A stretch of 64,000 bases of DNA. Origin: Pegoplata infirma (taxonomy: Eukaryota; Arthropoda; Insecta; Diptera; Anthomyiidae). Positions within the stretch are counted from its first letter, which is position 1. Every line of letters starts with the position of its first letter. The translations under genes were made by a program, and so were the position numbers. Location of the stretch: contig OY992538.1 in the NCBI GenBank assembly GCA_963921195.1, positions 1,674,001-1,738,000 of the forward strand. Reading direction: 5' to 3'. The notes under the pieces were generated by a model that was not told the DNA's origin, did no database searches, and was given only the letters and a program-made list of their open reading frames with translations. Shown piece by piece: positions 42,890 to 54,341 of the stretch.

Positions 42890-44425
42890 AAATTCTAAAA
42901 TAAACCGTTAAGCTCAGCCCAACGACATAGACGAAAATAGAGCACTTCGTCGCTGGTTTTGAAGCACTACGAAGTTCCGAAATTGAAAAGGATGCAGAAA
43001 TGCGGTTATGATCTGATTTTCCGAGAGGCGCAAGTAGTTTAACTTCGTATTTGTCAGGATTCGAAGTGAGAAAATATGTCGAGGGTATTACAAAAAATGT
43101 CCTTTAACACACGGAATATGTGTTGGTTCATTCACAAGTGGCACAAGGTGATTGTGTGCAGCAAAGAGCTCAACATATAAGGTGTCGTATGGCTAGATTG
43201 GCATAGCCATGACGAATTGTTCACATAAAAGTCCGCGGCAACGACTATTTCACTATTCGGACTGACCCCAAGGAGTTTTTTTTTCGCAAAAAAAGCTTGT
43301 AAACCTACAAGAAAATTTGCTGATTTTAAACCCAAAATTTTTTTTGGTAAAGTGTATAAAAATGTTTTGCTAAAAACTAATTAACTGAATTTTTTTATTT
43401 TTTTTATTTCAACTTAGTTCATACACATTTGAGAACCTCATTGGGCTCGGACCCGATAGGTCCAGATCCCGATGAGCCTAGACCTAGTTGGGCTCCTTAA
43501 AAAGCGTCAAAGTTTTTGATCCAAAATTTGTGTTCGTTTCGCTCTACCTTGCTTAGTTTGTGAGATACGTGATTTAAGGGGACCACTGGGGTTTTGAGAA
43601 TTAAAAAACTCGATAACTTCAAAATTATTACTCGGAGAGCTATTTTGCGGTCTTATTCTACGTGTTGAGAGCTACATAAAAGCTTTTAGACTTTTTGTTG
43701 TGTCGGCAATATTTAACGAGATATGAGCATTTTAAAATGTTGGATCCAAAGTTAGGGCCTATTAGGATCCACACATGTGAAGAGGACCGGCTACACTTTG
43801 GGGAGCCCGAAAACCAAAAACGGCCTCCAATTTGCTCTATCTGGCTTAGTTTCCGAGATAGCGCCATTTTAAGTTTTCTTAAAAAAAAAATTACAATTTA
43901 TTTTTGCTAATATTAGCAAAAAAGTTGTAAAAATTTTGTCAACTCAATTTTAAATTTAGAAAAAAAACTTAATTCACATTTTGTTTAAAATTGCTAATGC
44001 GCTAAATGAAGATTATAAGATATTTTTGCTAACATGCTAATCTCAACTAAAATTTACTAAAGGTTAGCTTACTAGCATTAGCAAAAACAAATTAGTAAAT
44101 CTATTAATGTATTATTTTGAGTTTTTGGAATTAAATCCAAAGGGAGTTAAATTCCGCAACACTACAGCCTAGATGTGGCTGAAGTTAGTACACAACATTT
44201 ACACGAATGTACAACGCAGGGACCCGATGGCAAATAAAAAGGGATAGAAATTGATACCCAGGTATTTCAAAATCCTGTGGATCAGCATCGTCTCCTGCTG
44301 GATTTCATATTAGGCGAAAACATCCGAGCATATACAACGATGAAATTTGCTGTCAGACCACGTATGTTGCAAAAATCTAAACGAAATCTGCCAGTAATAA
44401 TAAGGAAAAATTCAAATTAATATTC
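42890..44425 (-). pseudogene. LINE endonuclease domain, split by a MITE
   Basis: On the minus strand from 44400: FCNIRGLTANF (start of the apurinic-type endonuclease), then a frame near 44260-44130 giving YIRVNVVY. After the MITE (43272-44123): SEIVVAADFYVNNSSWL (the GDFN-x-H-x-x-W region, with Gly and Asn changed), LVNEPTHIP, and PLGKSDHNRISASFS, the SDH catalytic motif. Several stops and frameshifts separate these parts. The domain would nick target DNA for LINE insertion. The pieces suggest a Jockey/I-like ORF2 N-terminus. Confidence 0.65.
43272..44123. mobile_element. Sister of the 23479 MITE, inserted in a LINE
   Basis: Carries AAAAAAAGCTTGTAAACC at the left and AATTAGTAAATCTATTAATG, then TATTATTTTGAGT at the right, aligned along its length with 23479-24359 in the same orientation. 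It contains the shared module inverted at 43430-43610. Ends are more decayed than in the sister copy. Confidence 0.75.
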
Positions 44426-44434
44426 CAGACAGTA

Positions 44435-44646
44435 CACTCAAAAAAAAACGTCGGTATTCATAACTAAAAATTTAACTAAAGTACTAATTTTTTAGTCCAG
44501 GCGTTGGTAATCAATACTAAAAATTACTAATTTTAGTACTTTGAAGATACTAAAAAACTACTGTACTACTGGTAATTAGTAAATTATTAGTAGATTTAAG
44601 TACAAAATCACTTACTAAATTTTTTACTGTAGAATTATTTTGAGTG
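44435..44646. mobile_element. 212-bp CACTCAAAAAA MITE
   Basis: TA, CACTCAAAAAAAAACGTCGG; right end AGAATTATTTTGAGTG, TA. TACTAAAA/TTTAGTAC phrases repeat inside. Non-coding. Confidence 0.78.
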
Positions 44647-44649
44647 TAA

Positions 44650-46770
44650 TACAAGTTTTTATATCTCCGCGAGTTAATCCGATTGACCTCAAATATTTTG
44701 AAATATTTTTCATATAAAAAAAATTCTGCTTCCATAAAAAAATTTCCCCTAACCAAAAATTTAATTTTTCAATTTATTTAAATTATAATATGGATCATTT
44801 AAACCAAAACGTTTGTTTTCCCTGAAATCGATTTTTTTCTTACCCATGTGTGTCATAAAGTTGGCAAACTATTTTAAACTCTTAATACTTCATAAAGTTT
44901 AGAATACAATGAAGTAAAAATAAATTTGAACCCTTTCCTACGCCTTTACAAACTGCTATAATTTGAATTTAGCGTCAATTTGACAAAGTGACATTTAAGG
45001 GCTGTACCTTTATTATACTAAATAAAAATCTTTGATAAGGCAAATTTATGCAAAAAAAAAATGCAAAAAACGTAACCAAAAAATCAAATTCAAATTTATA
45101 TTTTTATTATATTTTGTGCATGTTCTGTCCTTGTTAGTTGTCTGTGTTGCTTGAAATTCAGATTTTATAAATTTGTGGGATTTTTCTTTATATTTAAATG
45201 TCCTATACACTGCAACAACCAACAAATATACATACATAAAATGTACATATTTTTCTCATTTCCTCATAATGTATGGAAAACATTCTATCAAAATGTTTTC
45301 AGACAACAATTGTGTGGTATCCCAGTTTTTTTATTTTATTGTCAACGTAAATTGTGTGGGGAAACTGTTGTTAACTGTTTTATTTTATATTTAGGGCCAT
45401 GACCACAAACGGCGGTTAAGAATATTTTGAGTGTCCTGGCAAAAAAAAATCTTTAAAATATAATTTAGGATTTATCAAATATAACACCATCACTTATTTA
45501 ATTTTTAATTTTGTTTAGATCATGGCACAATAATACCAGGTAGTATTATTAGAATTTGTTGTCAATAACGTCCACCTATTAATTTCAAATTTTAAAAATA
45601 AAAATTCAAATAAATAAAAAAATCAAAACAAAAAAAAATATAAACAACAAAATAAACAAGAAATCCCAGCAGACAATTTGAAAATATATTCCAAAAAGTG
45701 GTTATGTTTATGCCAATATACAAAACTTTAAACCACGGTTTTAAACAAATCGGTTAATATTCACAATACGAACACAGTTTTTGCAAAAATAGCCATTTTT
45801 CTCCATGAAAAGCGATTGGAAATCTTCTTCTTATTTCTTTGTTTGTTGGGTTGCTTTATTATTTGGATTTGTTGAAGTCAAGGGGTTTTATGTTTGTTTA
45901 CATATTTTTGATTACTTTTTCTAATGATAGTACCGTTATAGTTTTACAATGGTTTAGATTAATTTTTTAATAAAACACTTTCAAAATGGCCCTCTTAAGT
46001 TGTTTTTTGCTTGTTATATTTTGCTGTTACTTTGGCATGATAATGTTTAGTCAATAAAAATGATTTGTCAAATCACGAAATTTGATAGTTCACAAAAACT
46101 GCGAGAAACTCATTACAACAAATTTTTTCAAAGGTAAAAAATATGAAGAAAAATTTTGGTTTGGCAATCTTACTTGCATATTCCCTGTGACTCCCTGTGA
46201 ATTATTATTAAAAAATATTTCATTTAATTAGAAAATTTAATGAGTTACATATATTCTCTTAGCGCCCCGGCCCGATTTTATTTTTATTGGTTAAGGGGCA
46301 GTTAAAAATTTACCTTTTTTAAGACGATCGAAAGATGTTTTTTTGTACCAATCTAATGCAACATGACCAGTAAAACTGGAGGCTATTCATTTAAATCGAC
46401 AACGATTCACGATGCACAAACGACATCAAAATACATATCGCTTTTAGGGTAAATTTAAAAGTTTTTCTTTATTTTTTTATTAAAGAGTGTTGTCTAATCA
46501 ATAAACACTAAAAAGTATGGAAGTATTGTAATCAGTTTTAGAGCAACAAGACTCTAAAAACCGACGATAGTCAACTATCGTTTAACGTGATCACAGTCCA
46601 GTATATTGTACGCCATTTCGGCAAACAATTTTTTTTTTTTTTTTAACAATAAAAAAATCCTAATTTGAATAAAATTTGTGACAAATCTAGTTTTAATAAA
46701 TCGTGGCTTAATGCGACACATATTTTTTACTTCCCGAATTATTGATTGACCAAGTGAATTTTTTTATGAC
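44650..46770. other. AT-rich DNA, no gene recognised
   Basis: Overlapping plus-strand frames at 45151-45402 and the minus frame 45046-45237 have no recognised similarity. A CCCAGC-type phrase lies at 45666. A GC-richer patch AGCGCCCCGGCCCGATTTTA sits at about 46261. Nothing else supported. Confidence 0.35.
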
Positions 46771-47045
46771 CTTTAAGTTTGCGTTTGTAACTCATCGAAA
46801 TATCGGTTTGGGACCCTAAAAAGTATATATTTTATTGATTACTGATCGATTCTAATACCTTTTAGCAATGTACGTCTGTCTGTCCGTCAGCCTGTCTGTT
46901 GAAATGGCGATCACGCCCAAACTATTAAACAGATATGACTGAAACTTAACATATTTACTTGCAGTTGTCTCAAAAAGTTTGGTATTGCATTTGAGCGATA
47001 TCGGTGGAGCTGTTCAAAAGTTATGAACGAAAGTGTAAGGACATC
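46770..47045 (+). mobile_element. mini-me-like repeat fragment
   Basis: TTTGTAACTCATCGAAATAT, GGGACCCTAAAAAG, then CAATGTACGTCTGTCTGTCC and further GTCY units, ending near GAACGAAAGTGTAAGGACAT. Parallel to 41630-41850; the TATACCCT start is missing. Confidence 0.65.
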
Positions 47046-47560
47046 TCAAGAATTTTGGTACAATTAAAAAAAAATCTTGCAAAATAACAAAAAACTTCGT
47101 AAATTATTTTTTTGCTACCTTCTATTTTACGAAAGTTCCTAGAAAAATTACAATTTTATTGGTAAAAAGCTTTACAATTTTTTGTAAGCGATAGAAATTA
47201 TAAGGACTTCTCGTGACTTTACTAGATTTTGCGCTACCTCCTATTTAACGAGAATTTTTAGTAAAATTTTCTAGCTTTTTTGTAATTTTACAAGCTTTTT
47301 ACCAATAATATTGTAAATCTACAACTTTTTTGATGCGATAATACTTACAAGAATTTCTCGTGACTTAAGTAGATTTTTTCTATAAAATTATTTTGAAAAT
47401 TTGGACATTTACGAAATCAATTGTAAAATTACTAAAAAAAAATAATTTCGATCGAAAGTTTTTTGTTAAAAAACAAGGAAAACTGTCAAATATTTGTAAA
47501 ATGGAATTACTGGACTTTTTCTAATAATTTGACTAGGTTTTTTTCTCCTACACTTTTTCT
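47046..47560. mobile_element. Repeat with GTAAAATTAC phrases, copy 2 (inverted)
   Basis: Inverted relative to 16798-17275: TTTTGCTACCTTCTATTTTA, ACGAGAATTTTTAGTAAAAT and TTTTCTAATAATTTGACTAG occur in reverse order. It abuts a LINE fragment at about 47565. Confidence 0.6.
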
Positions 47561-47564
47561 TATT

Positions 47565-47830
47565 TTTCTTAATGACGTTATAAGTCACACATCTAATCCT
47601 ATCTATTCTTTCGCAGATGACAACATTTTTTAATCATTTTCTTTCAATCATAGACCAAGCCTTACCGAGGTTGAAGCTATGAGGCAGAACATGAATGACA
47701 CACTTAATCGAGTGGGTCTTGCGAATAGGGTCGATTTTTATGCTCGTAAGACCCAATAGTGTATGTCGACCCACACACGGTCTGTGGAATCAATGTCATC
47801 TGTTGCACTGCATTAGTAGAGGGCATCCCC
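47565..47830 (+). pseudogene. LINE reverse transcriptase fragment with FADD
   Basis: One frame reads FLNDVISHTSNPIYSFADDN, a stop, SFSFNHRPSLTEVEAMRQNM, then ANRVDFYARKTQ and further stops. The FADD box is the RT catalytic motif; the following pattern (N..K.....NAKKTQ) is usual in Jockey/CR1-like insect LINEs. Only about 85 codons remain, with three or more stops. The missing 5' part meets the repeat at 47046-47560. Confidence 0.75.
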
Positions 47831-48803
47831 TGAGTGTTGGCTCAAAGTAAAAAAGTTCAAAAGAGACACAAGTTTCAATGAATTTGGATGGTTGGTTTTC
47901 CCCATTGATCTGGAGTTAAGATTTTCGGTTCACTGCGCATTGTATGTTTTCGAAACTGCAGGCCTTTTCGAAATTTCGATAATTATTTTCTCAATTTCAC
48001 TTGAGAAAGGTGTTGTACGATTTGAAAAAAAAAAAAAATCCCCCAAAAATATTTTAAAGTAATTTTACCAATCTCATAAGCAATTTACCACCCAATGATT
48101 TACTCAAAATGTGTGTAAGTATATTTTCTTTTGGTATGTAAGAGAAAAATTCATGCATTTTTTTCTCAAAGTTTGTTTTGCTATTAAATTATGTTTTGCT
48201 TCAAAATTTAGACATAAATTTTTATATGAATTTTGGGGAAAAAAGTTTATTTTCTTTCAGGTCTTTTAACATTTATTCAACTATGAGTACGTCGTTGTAA
48301 GTAGACATAAATAAACAAGTAAATATTTGTTGACAAAAAATTTCATAAATCAGTAAATACAATTTTATTTTTTACTGCAAATCAAAGGAATTTCCACTTT
48401 ATGCAAATTTAAAGTTTTGCCAGTTTTCCCCCTTTTTTTTTAAATCACATAAATCACATTTTCCGTTTCTATCTGGAGGTATAATATACAAAAGTTCTTG
48501 TATTTTTTTTTGTATGACTGTGTATATTTTTGAATATACATATCTTGGGATATACAATTTGTTATTTTTATTCAACACCTAATTTAACTTGATTGAACTT
48601 AATTTCTTTGTGATAATAAATTGTTAACGGAAATTATTTAATTTCCGTTTTTTATGTTTTGAATTTAAAACCATACATTTTTTACAACATATTTATTTAT
48701 TTATGTATGTATGTTGGTAAGTTTGTCTATTGGGTTTCTGCATTTGTTTAAAAAAAATTATATTTACACAAGTGCAATATTGTGATATTTGTTGGTGACT
48801 AAC
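47831..48803. other. Rx: Rx intron DNA 3' of the homeobox exon
   Basis: Directly follows the homeobox exon on the minus strand. The donor GTTAGT lies at 48803-48798. AT-rich; no exon encoding the end of the homeodomain (WFQNRRAKWRR) was seen here or further down to position 1 by eye. Confidence 0.6.
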
Positions 48804-48970
48804 CTGCACTCTAACTTCGGGTAAATTGACCTTCATGGCTAATTCTTCTCGAGAATATACATCAGGATAATGGGACTTTTCAAAAGCTCTTTCCAGTTCA
48901 TGTAATTGATATGTTGTAAATGTGGTACGATTTCGACGATGTTTCTTTTTCGAACAGTTATCATCTTGTC
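48804..48970 (-). CDS. Rx: Rx homeobox exon (first 46 residues of the homeodomain)
   Basis: Encodes DNA-binding helices 1 and 2 of a paired-like homeodomain transcription factor; Rx acts in eye, brain and neuropeptidergic cell development. Translation (completing a split Gly codon) is [10 protein letters not shown], then [20 protein letters not shown], then [20 protein letters not shown] and [26 protein letters not shown] separates Rx from aristaless and other paired-like proteins. A polypyrimidine tract and GCAG precede 48970, and the donor GTTAGT follows 48804. The exon enters in phase 1 and leaves in phase 0 after Gln46, exactly where paired-class homeobox genes have their conserved intron. 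Recognition helix 3 (VWFQNRR) is not in this exon and was not found in the window. Confidence in the Rx identity is high. Confidence 0.95.
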
Positions 48971-49084
48971 CTGCAAAAAAAAAAACAAATTGTAAAAAGT
49001 TAATTTTTTTTAAACTAAGAACCAGGAGAGATCAACAAAAAAATTATATTATGGCATTTTTTATTTTTAAATAATAAGACATTA

Positions 49085-49640
49085 GGGTGTCCCGTCAAAT
49101 TTAAATTTTCGAATTTCATATCGTAATACCTGCCAATCGATGGCCACGTTAGAAAATTTATTGCAAGGCAACCAGCGGTCAAAATTGGAAAAAATTACGT
49201 ATTACGGTCAAAATTCATGTCCGATTTTTTGGACCAAATTCAGAAATTTTGAGTACTTTATTGGAAAAATATTTGAAAAAATCCAAATCACGATTTTGTC
49301 CACAGATGCTGATTTTTAAACATAAAAATTTATTTTTTATTCAAATTGGTCTTAAAATACGCAATTTTGGTTAAAAACTGCTGATCTGCGATTTTGGTCC
49401 ACAGATGCTGATCAGCATTTTCGGATTAAAATCGTGTTTTCATATTTTTGTAATATTTCTTAGATAACAAAAATTTGGAAAATGTTAAGTGTGTTATCTA
49501 AAAACAATTAAAAAAACATAAAAACGCGATTTTGGTCTACAGATGCTGATCAGCATTTTCGGACCAAAATCGTGTTTTTAGGTTTTTTAATATTAATTCC
49601 AACTTTTGGATAAAAAATAATTTTCATGTTTATTTTTGCG
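49085..49640. repeat. Repeat with ACAGATGCTGATCAGCAT dyads
   Basis: CGATTTTGGTCCACAGATGC, then TGATCAGCATTTTCGG occurs at 49385-49440 and 49525-49580, with a partial copy at 49290. ATGCTGATCAGCAT is a perfect palindrome, flanked by CGATTTTGGTC/GACCAAAATCG arms. The left margin ATTAGGGTGTCCCGTCAAAT matches DNA right after the Tc1-like element (56002 on), so the two are copies of one repeat. Confidence 0.6.
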
Positions 49641-49816
49641 GTTATGGAATTTTTTAAATATTTTTCCAATGAAGTGCGCCAAATTTTTTATTTCTTTACA
49701 TCTGAGGCGTAGGGTATGTTTGTTTAGCAACTTTGTAGAAAATATTATGAACAATATTTTTGTGGAACATATTAACCCTTCACCTACCTCTCATAACGGT
49801 ATTTTTTGGTTCTGTT

Positions 49817-50662
49817 CAGTGTTGCCATTTTAGCCATTTTCCGGCTAGATTTAGCTCCTTTTGAACTCGTTTAGCCGGAAAAAAATGCATTTAGCTCTTA
49901 GCCGTTTTTTTTAGACATTTTCGAAATTATTTTAGCATTTTTTAGCCATTTTTTAGTTTTTTGATTTGAAAGTAATTTTTTGTATTTTTTTATACTAAAC
50001 TTTATCTAATATCAAAATTACAGACATTTCTGATATTCCCGTACCGGTTTCAAACACTCCAGTTATAGTGTTATCATCAGCAGGATTTTTAATCGGTTTG
50101 TTTTGTTAATAGGTACTTGTTTTTCATATATCTTAATTTTAAATAATCCCAGTCTGGTATCGTCAAGTTTCAGCGAAAACGGTCCCTGGAGTAAAAAGTT
50201 TTACCCAAAAAAATGTACGCAGTGTTTTTATCATTACAAAAAATAAATAAACTAAAAAAAAATTTCGAACTAAAAAAATTAAAAATATTTGCACTCAATA
50301 AAAAAATTTACTTAAGTTTTTTAAAACAAAAATAACAAAAAAAAGTTCTTTCACTCAAAAAAAATTTTTCTAGTAATTTTTTTTTTATTTTTGTTTTTGC
50401 ATTAAAAAATATAAATCATTGGAAAAGTGTTTTGAACTCTAGTTTTTATCTAGAATAAGTCAAAACCGTACAAAATGTATAACAAAAGATCTCTTTATTT
50501 AATTTTATGTGCAAAAATTAAACAAAATATAAATTTAGAATAGTTTTTCTTAAAAAAATAAAATATATATTTTAGCCGTTTTTTAGCCATTTTTTAGCCG
50601 TTTTTTAGCCGTTTTTTCGAATGAATTTAGCCGTTTTTGACTACCAAGTTCTGGCAACACTG
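49817..50662. mobile_element. hAT-type element with TTAGCCGTTTTT array
   Basis: Ends CAGTGTTGCCA and a perfect inverted TGGCAACACTG, with a perfect 8-bp duplication GTTCTGTT (49809-49816 and 50663-50670). TTTAGCC/TTAGCCGTTTTTTAGCC motifs are packed at both ends (49830-49960 and 50570-50645). 846 bp, no transposase. Confidence 0.9.
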
Positions 50663-51016
50663 GTTCTGTTTTACCAAATCGGGGATGAAATGTTTTATAA
50701 AATTGTTGTCCATAAAATTTTACACAGAAAAAAATATTCAATGGAAAAAAACAATTAAATATTTGCTCAGCTTAAAATTTGACATTTAATTAAATTTTAC
50801 TTGAATCAATTAACCATTTTCTCAAATCTGAAAAATTCACAAAAAAGTTCATAAAAACAAAAAAACTCATCATAGTAGGCTTTGAGTAACAATGCGATGA
50901 ACGCTGTTGCGTTTTTTGTTTTAGTTTTAGTTAGTCGTCAAATAGAAAAGTACTTTCACGCACACAAGACGAAAATAAACAAAATAATATAAAGCACAAA
51001 AAAAAAACAATTTACA

Positions 51017-51273
51017 GGCCTATTCTCAGTTATGACTGGTTATGACTAATTTTATTATTTTTAAACTTCATATTCCCTGTGTTTGTTGTAAACACAATCA
51101 TAAAAAGTCTCAAAATTTAAAATTATTTGTCAATTTTGAGACGATGTGGGTAGCAGGTCTTTATTTTTTTGAAATTTTCAAACAAAATTTGAATTTTTTT
51201 ATGATTGTTTACAACAACCACATGGAAAAAATTGAGTTATGATTGAGTTATGACTTTTTTTGTGAATAGGTCC
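51017..51273. repeat. Hairpin element of ~255 bp
   Basis: GGCCTATTCTCAGTTATGAC pairs with GTTATGACTTTTTTTGTGAA then TAGGTCC. GTTTGTTGTAAACACAATCAT pairs with ATGATTGTTTACAACAACCA. An opposite-strand shadow frame arises from it. Confidence 0.65.
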
Positions 51274-51325
51274 CTTAAACAAAAGACTTGAAAAGACTGA
51301 CAAAAAACACCACAACTGTAAAATA

Positions 51326-51490
51326 ATGATTAACCATTCACTCAGATCAAGCATTGGATTACTCAAAAATAACACAAAATTATTGATTAACCGCTCACTC
51401 AAATCAAGCATTGGTTTAATCAAAAATTACAGAAAAATAACAATTAACAAATTACTCAAATCAAGCATTGGTTTAATCAAGGAACAGTCA
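51326..51490. repeat. Three-copy tandem repeat (ACTCAAATCAAGCATTGG)
   Basis: CACTCAGATCAAGCATTGGA, CACTCAAATCAAGCATTGGT and TACTCAAATCAAGCATTGGT recur at spacings of about 66 and 60 bp, each followed by TTAATCAAAAAT-type sequence. The frame across it (RSLKSSIGLIKN repeats) is a consequence of the repeat, not evidence for a protein. Confidence 0.75.
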
Positions 51491-51624
51491 ATGACTGACC
51501 TACAATTTTCGTGCTTGATCCAACAATTTTCCTCATTAGATGACTTTTAATTAAAATAATGCTCAACCTGGTGTATTTCGTGCTTGATCTAACAACTCAT
51601 TTTTATCTGTGTACTATATACGTC

Positions 51625-51787
51625 AGAGCACACTAAAGCCAAAAAAATAACACAAACACCAAAAAAGAGTTAAGTTCAAGATTTTCCATAAAAAAAAAAT
51701 TACAAAAAAATTAACACTTTGTGGGCATTCTTGAATTTGACTGGTTTTTGGTATTTGTGTTAAGTTTGTGGGCTTTGGTGTGTCCTC
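51625..51787. repeat. Hairpin element of ~160 bp
   Basis: AGCACACTAAAGCCAAAAAA, AACACAAACACCAAAAAAG pairs with TTTGGTATTTGTGTTAAGTT, GGGCTTTGGTGTGTCCT. Arms are about 60 bp with mismatches. Confidence 0.65.
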
Positions 51788-52348
51788 GCATATATAGTAA
51801 AATTATATGACCAATATTTTTAGAGAACCATTCATCCCCGCCTTCCCCCTCTTTCAGATGTTTTTTTACGATTTGTTAGAATAGATCCAAAAAATACCGT
51901 AATGAGAGGGAGTTAGAGGGTTAATTTGGGGGTTAGTTTTATAAACCGATATGCTGCAAGAACAGACCGAAGCTGGAAAACGTTAACCGTCTCTAAAATT
52001 AAATTCCGATGCGATCTTTCAAAACCACACGTGTATTTTTTTTGGTCTCCTCTACCAGAATCAATCGTCGGAACTCCGTATTTTTTTTTAGTGTTGTACT
52101 GTGTAATTGATAATTTTTGTTGTTGCTTTTTATAACAGTTTTTTACCGTTCACAGCTCATTTTAGGTTGGTCGTTTTGTATAGTGGAAAATGGGCCTAGT
52201 TTAGTTCAATGTATTTATCCTATTAGATCTAAATGATGTTCGGTATTTTAAAGATTTTGGGGGACACCTTTCCACTCGCGATAACTCTTAGTAAAACTAT
52301 TAATGTGTGTTTTTTTTTTTTAAGTAATAACATTTTTTCAAAAAATAC

Positions 52349-52857
52349 TAGAGTCCGACCGAAACCAGTTTTCGAGGCCGAAACCGAACCGAATATTCGG
52401 CCAAAAAAGTAATATTCGGCCGAACCGAACCGAAACTTAAAAAAAATTACCGCCTGGCATGAATAAAATTATTAAAAAGTTGTTTAAGATTAATATACAG
52501 CATATAATGCTTTTAAACCATTGGAATTGTTGTATTTTTGAAAAAAAAAAAATATTTTCTTAAAAAACTTACAAAAAAATTGTATATTTCATTTGCAGAT
52601 TAGGAGAAAATAATTTTTGAACTGAAACAGTTTTACATTTATTGCATAAACTTGTAACATTTTCTTCAATTGAACTGAAACAAGTGTAATGAAATACGAA
52701 ATCGAATTCACCGACTTTTTTACATATTTTTTAAAATACCAAAAAGTTTCGGTTTCGGCTAATATTCGGCCAAAATTTTGCCGAATACCGAATAGAGGCC
52801 GAAACCCCCTTATTCGGCCGAAACCGAGACCGAAACCGAATATTCGGTCGGACTCAA
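52349..52857. mobile_element. hAT-type element with CCGAATATTCGG array
   Basis: Ends TAGAGTCCGACCG and inverted TTGAGTCCGACCG, with a perfect 8-bp duplication AAAAATAC (52341-52348 and 52858-52865). CCGAAACCGAA/CCGAATATTCGGCC motifs fill both subterminal regions. 509 bp; no transposase. A CCGGTTTT/ATCGAATATTCG fragment at 33118-33205 may be a relative. Confidence 0.88.
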
Positions 52858-53087
52858 AAAAATACAATCAATACAAAAAAATGTGTAAAAATTGAGTTTT
52901 CAAAGGATGGTTAGTTCTTCAATAGGGAACTTTTTCCCAACATTTGATTTTGTTATTTACAAACCTAACTATCCAATGACCTAATAAGAGGTGTCCGCAC
53001 CTAATTCCCACAAAAATAATACCCATAACGGAAATACTCGTAAGTCATAACCACAATAGGGATTATGTCCATTCCCTGTGGGTACAG

Positions 53088-54090
53088 CACTCAGAGAAAA
53101 GATATGATTGTCGCAACCATAATTTAAGAGCGTCATATAATGATTGAAAATTGTGTCATAATATGATTATAGCAATAATAGCATTTTTGTAGCAATCATA
53201 TTATGATCTTAAATTACAATTTTTCGAATATTTAGGATCATAACGCTAGAAAAATGTTTTGGTTGCTACAAACAAGTTATGATAAAATTTTCAATCATAA
53301 TACGAGCGATTTTTTTTTTTAAAATTCTGGTGAAAAATAACAATGTTTTGTATAACATATTCAAAATTCAGAGTGGGATCTCCATGGGATCAAAAAATAT
53401 TCTGTTTTAAGTACGAGGTTCTCATATTTTTCCCTTAGAAAATTAAAATTTTTAATGTTTTGAATGTTTTTCAAAATTTTAATAGTATAATTTTCTTTGA
53501 AAATTTAAATTTTTATATTGAAGAAACATAAAATTTTAATTTTCTAAGGTAAAATTTAAGAACTTCGTACTAAAACCAGAATATTTTTTGATCCCATTGG
53601 GATCCCACTCTGAATTTTGGATATGTTGTACAAAACAGTATTGTTTATCACCAAACTTTTTTTTAAAAAAATCGAAGATGTGTTTTTTTAAATATTCGCA
53701 AAAAATAAATGTTTTTGAATTTTTGCAACACTTCTGAAAAAAGACCATATGCTTTTGAAAATATTTCCTAAAAGAAGAAGAATTAAGCTTTTATATGAGC
53801 CATTACTTGTGATAATCGGATTACTAGTTAAAAAGTTAGAGCACGTTAAACGTCATGTATTTTTCCGACTTTTGCTAAAATAGTCGAACTTTGACCCGCG
53901 ATAATTTGAAAACTATAGCAAATTTTGAAAATCCAAAAATGCAACATATCTCATATAAACGTGGATATCTATGAGCTAAATTCTCAGTGGCGTCGAAAGG
54001 CATGTTTCCGAACAGTGGGGCGAAAATTTTTGGAATTACCCCGCTCTTAAATCATGGTTGCCACAATCATATATCTTCTTTGCGTGTGGT
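53088..54090. repeat. 1-kb foldback with an inner hairpin
   Basis: Ends: AGATATGATTGTCGCAACCA, TAATTTAAGAGCG at the left pairs with the inverted AGATATATGATTGTGGCAAC, CATGATTTAAGAGCG at the right. Inside, about 53330-53470 pairs with 53520-53660 (for example TCAGAGTGGGATCTCCATGG with CATTGGGATCCCACTCTGA). DNA just outside both ends shares CCCATAACGGAAAT, so the foldback sits within another repeat. Confidence 0.7.
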
Positions 54091-54177
54091 GAACGGTCAT
54101 AATCCCTACTGACATTATCCCCATAACGGAAATGCAGACCTTTACTTACATTGTGAAGATTTTCTATAAAATACAAT

Positions 54178-54198
54178 CCCCCCCCCCCCCCCCCCCCC
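54178..54198. repeat. 21-base C run
   Basis: An uninterrupted run of C in otherwise AT-rich DNA. The length could be an assembly or sequencing artefact, though G/C runs also occur at hAT-like termini nearby. Confidence 0.8.
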
Positions 54199-54341
54199 GA
54201 AAGATTTTGCATAATTTAGCCAATTTTTTAGAACAAAAACTTGGTCAACTTATGCAAAAATACTTTGTGGAAAGTGTTTTTGTGTGAACCAAAATACAAA
54301 AATTAATATTTTTTAAAAATAAAATTATCAAGGTATACATA

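Noticed and set aside
51326..51550. Frame encoding repeated RSLKSSIGLIKN-like units
   Set aside because: Explained by a three-copy tandem DNA repeat; the opposite strand is open as well.
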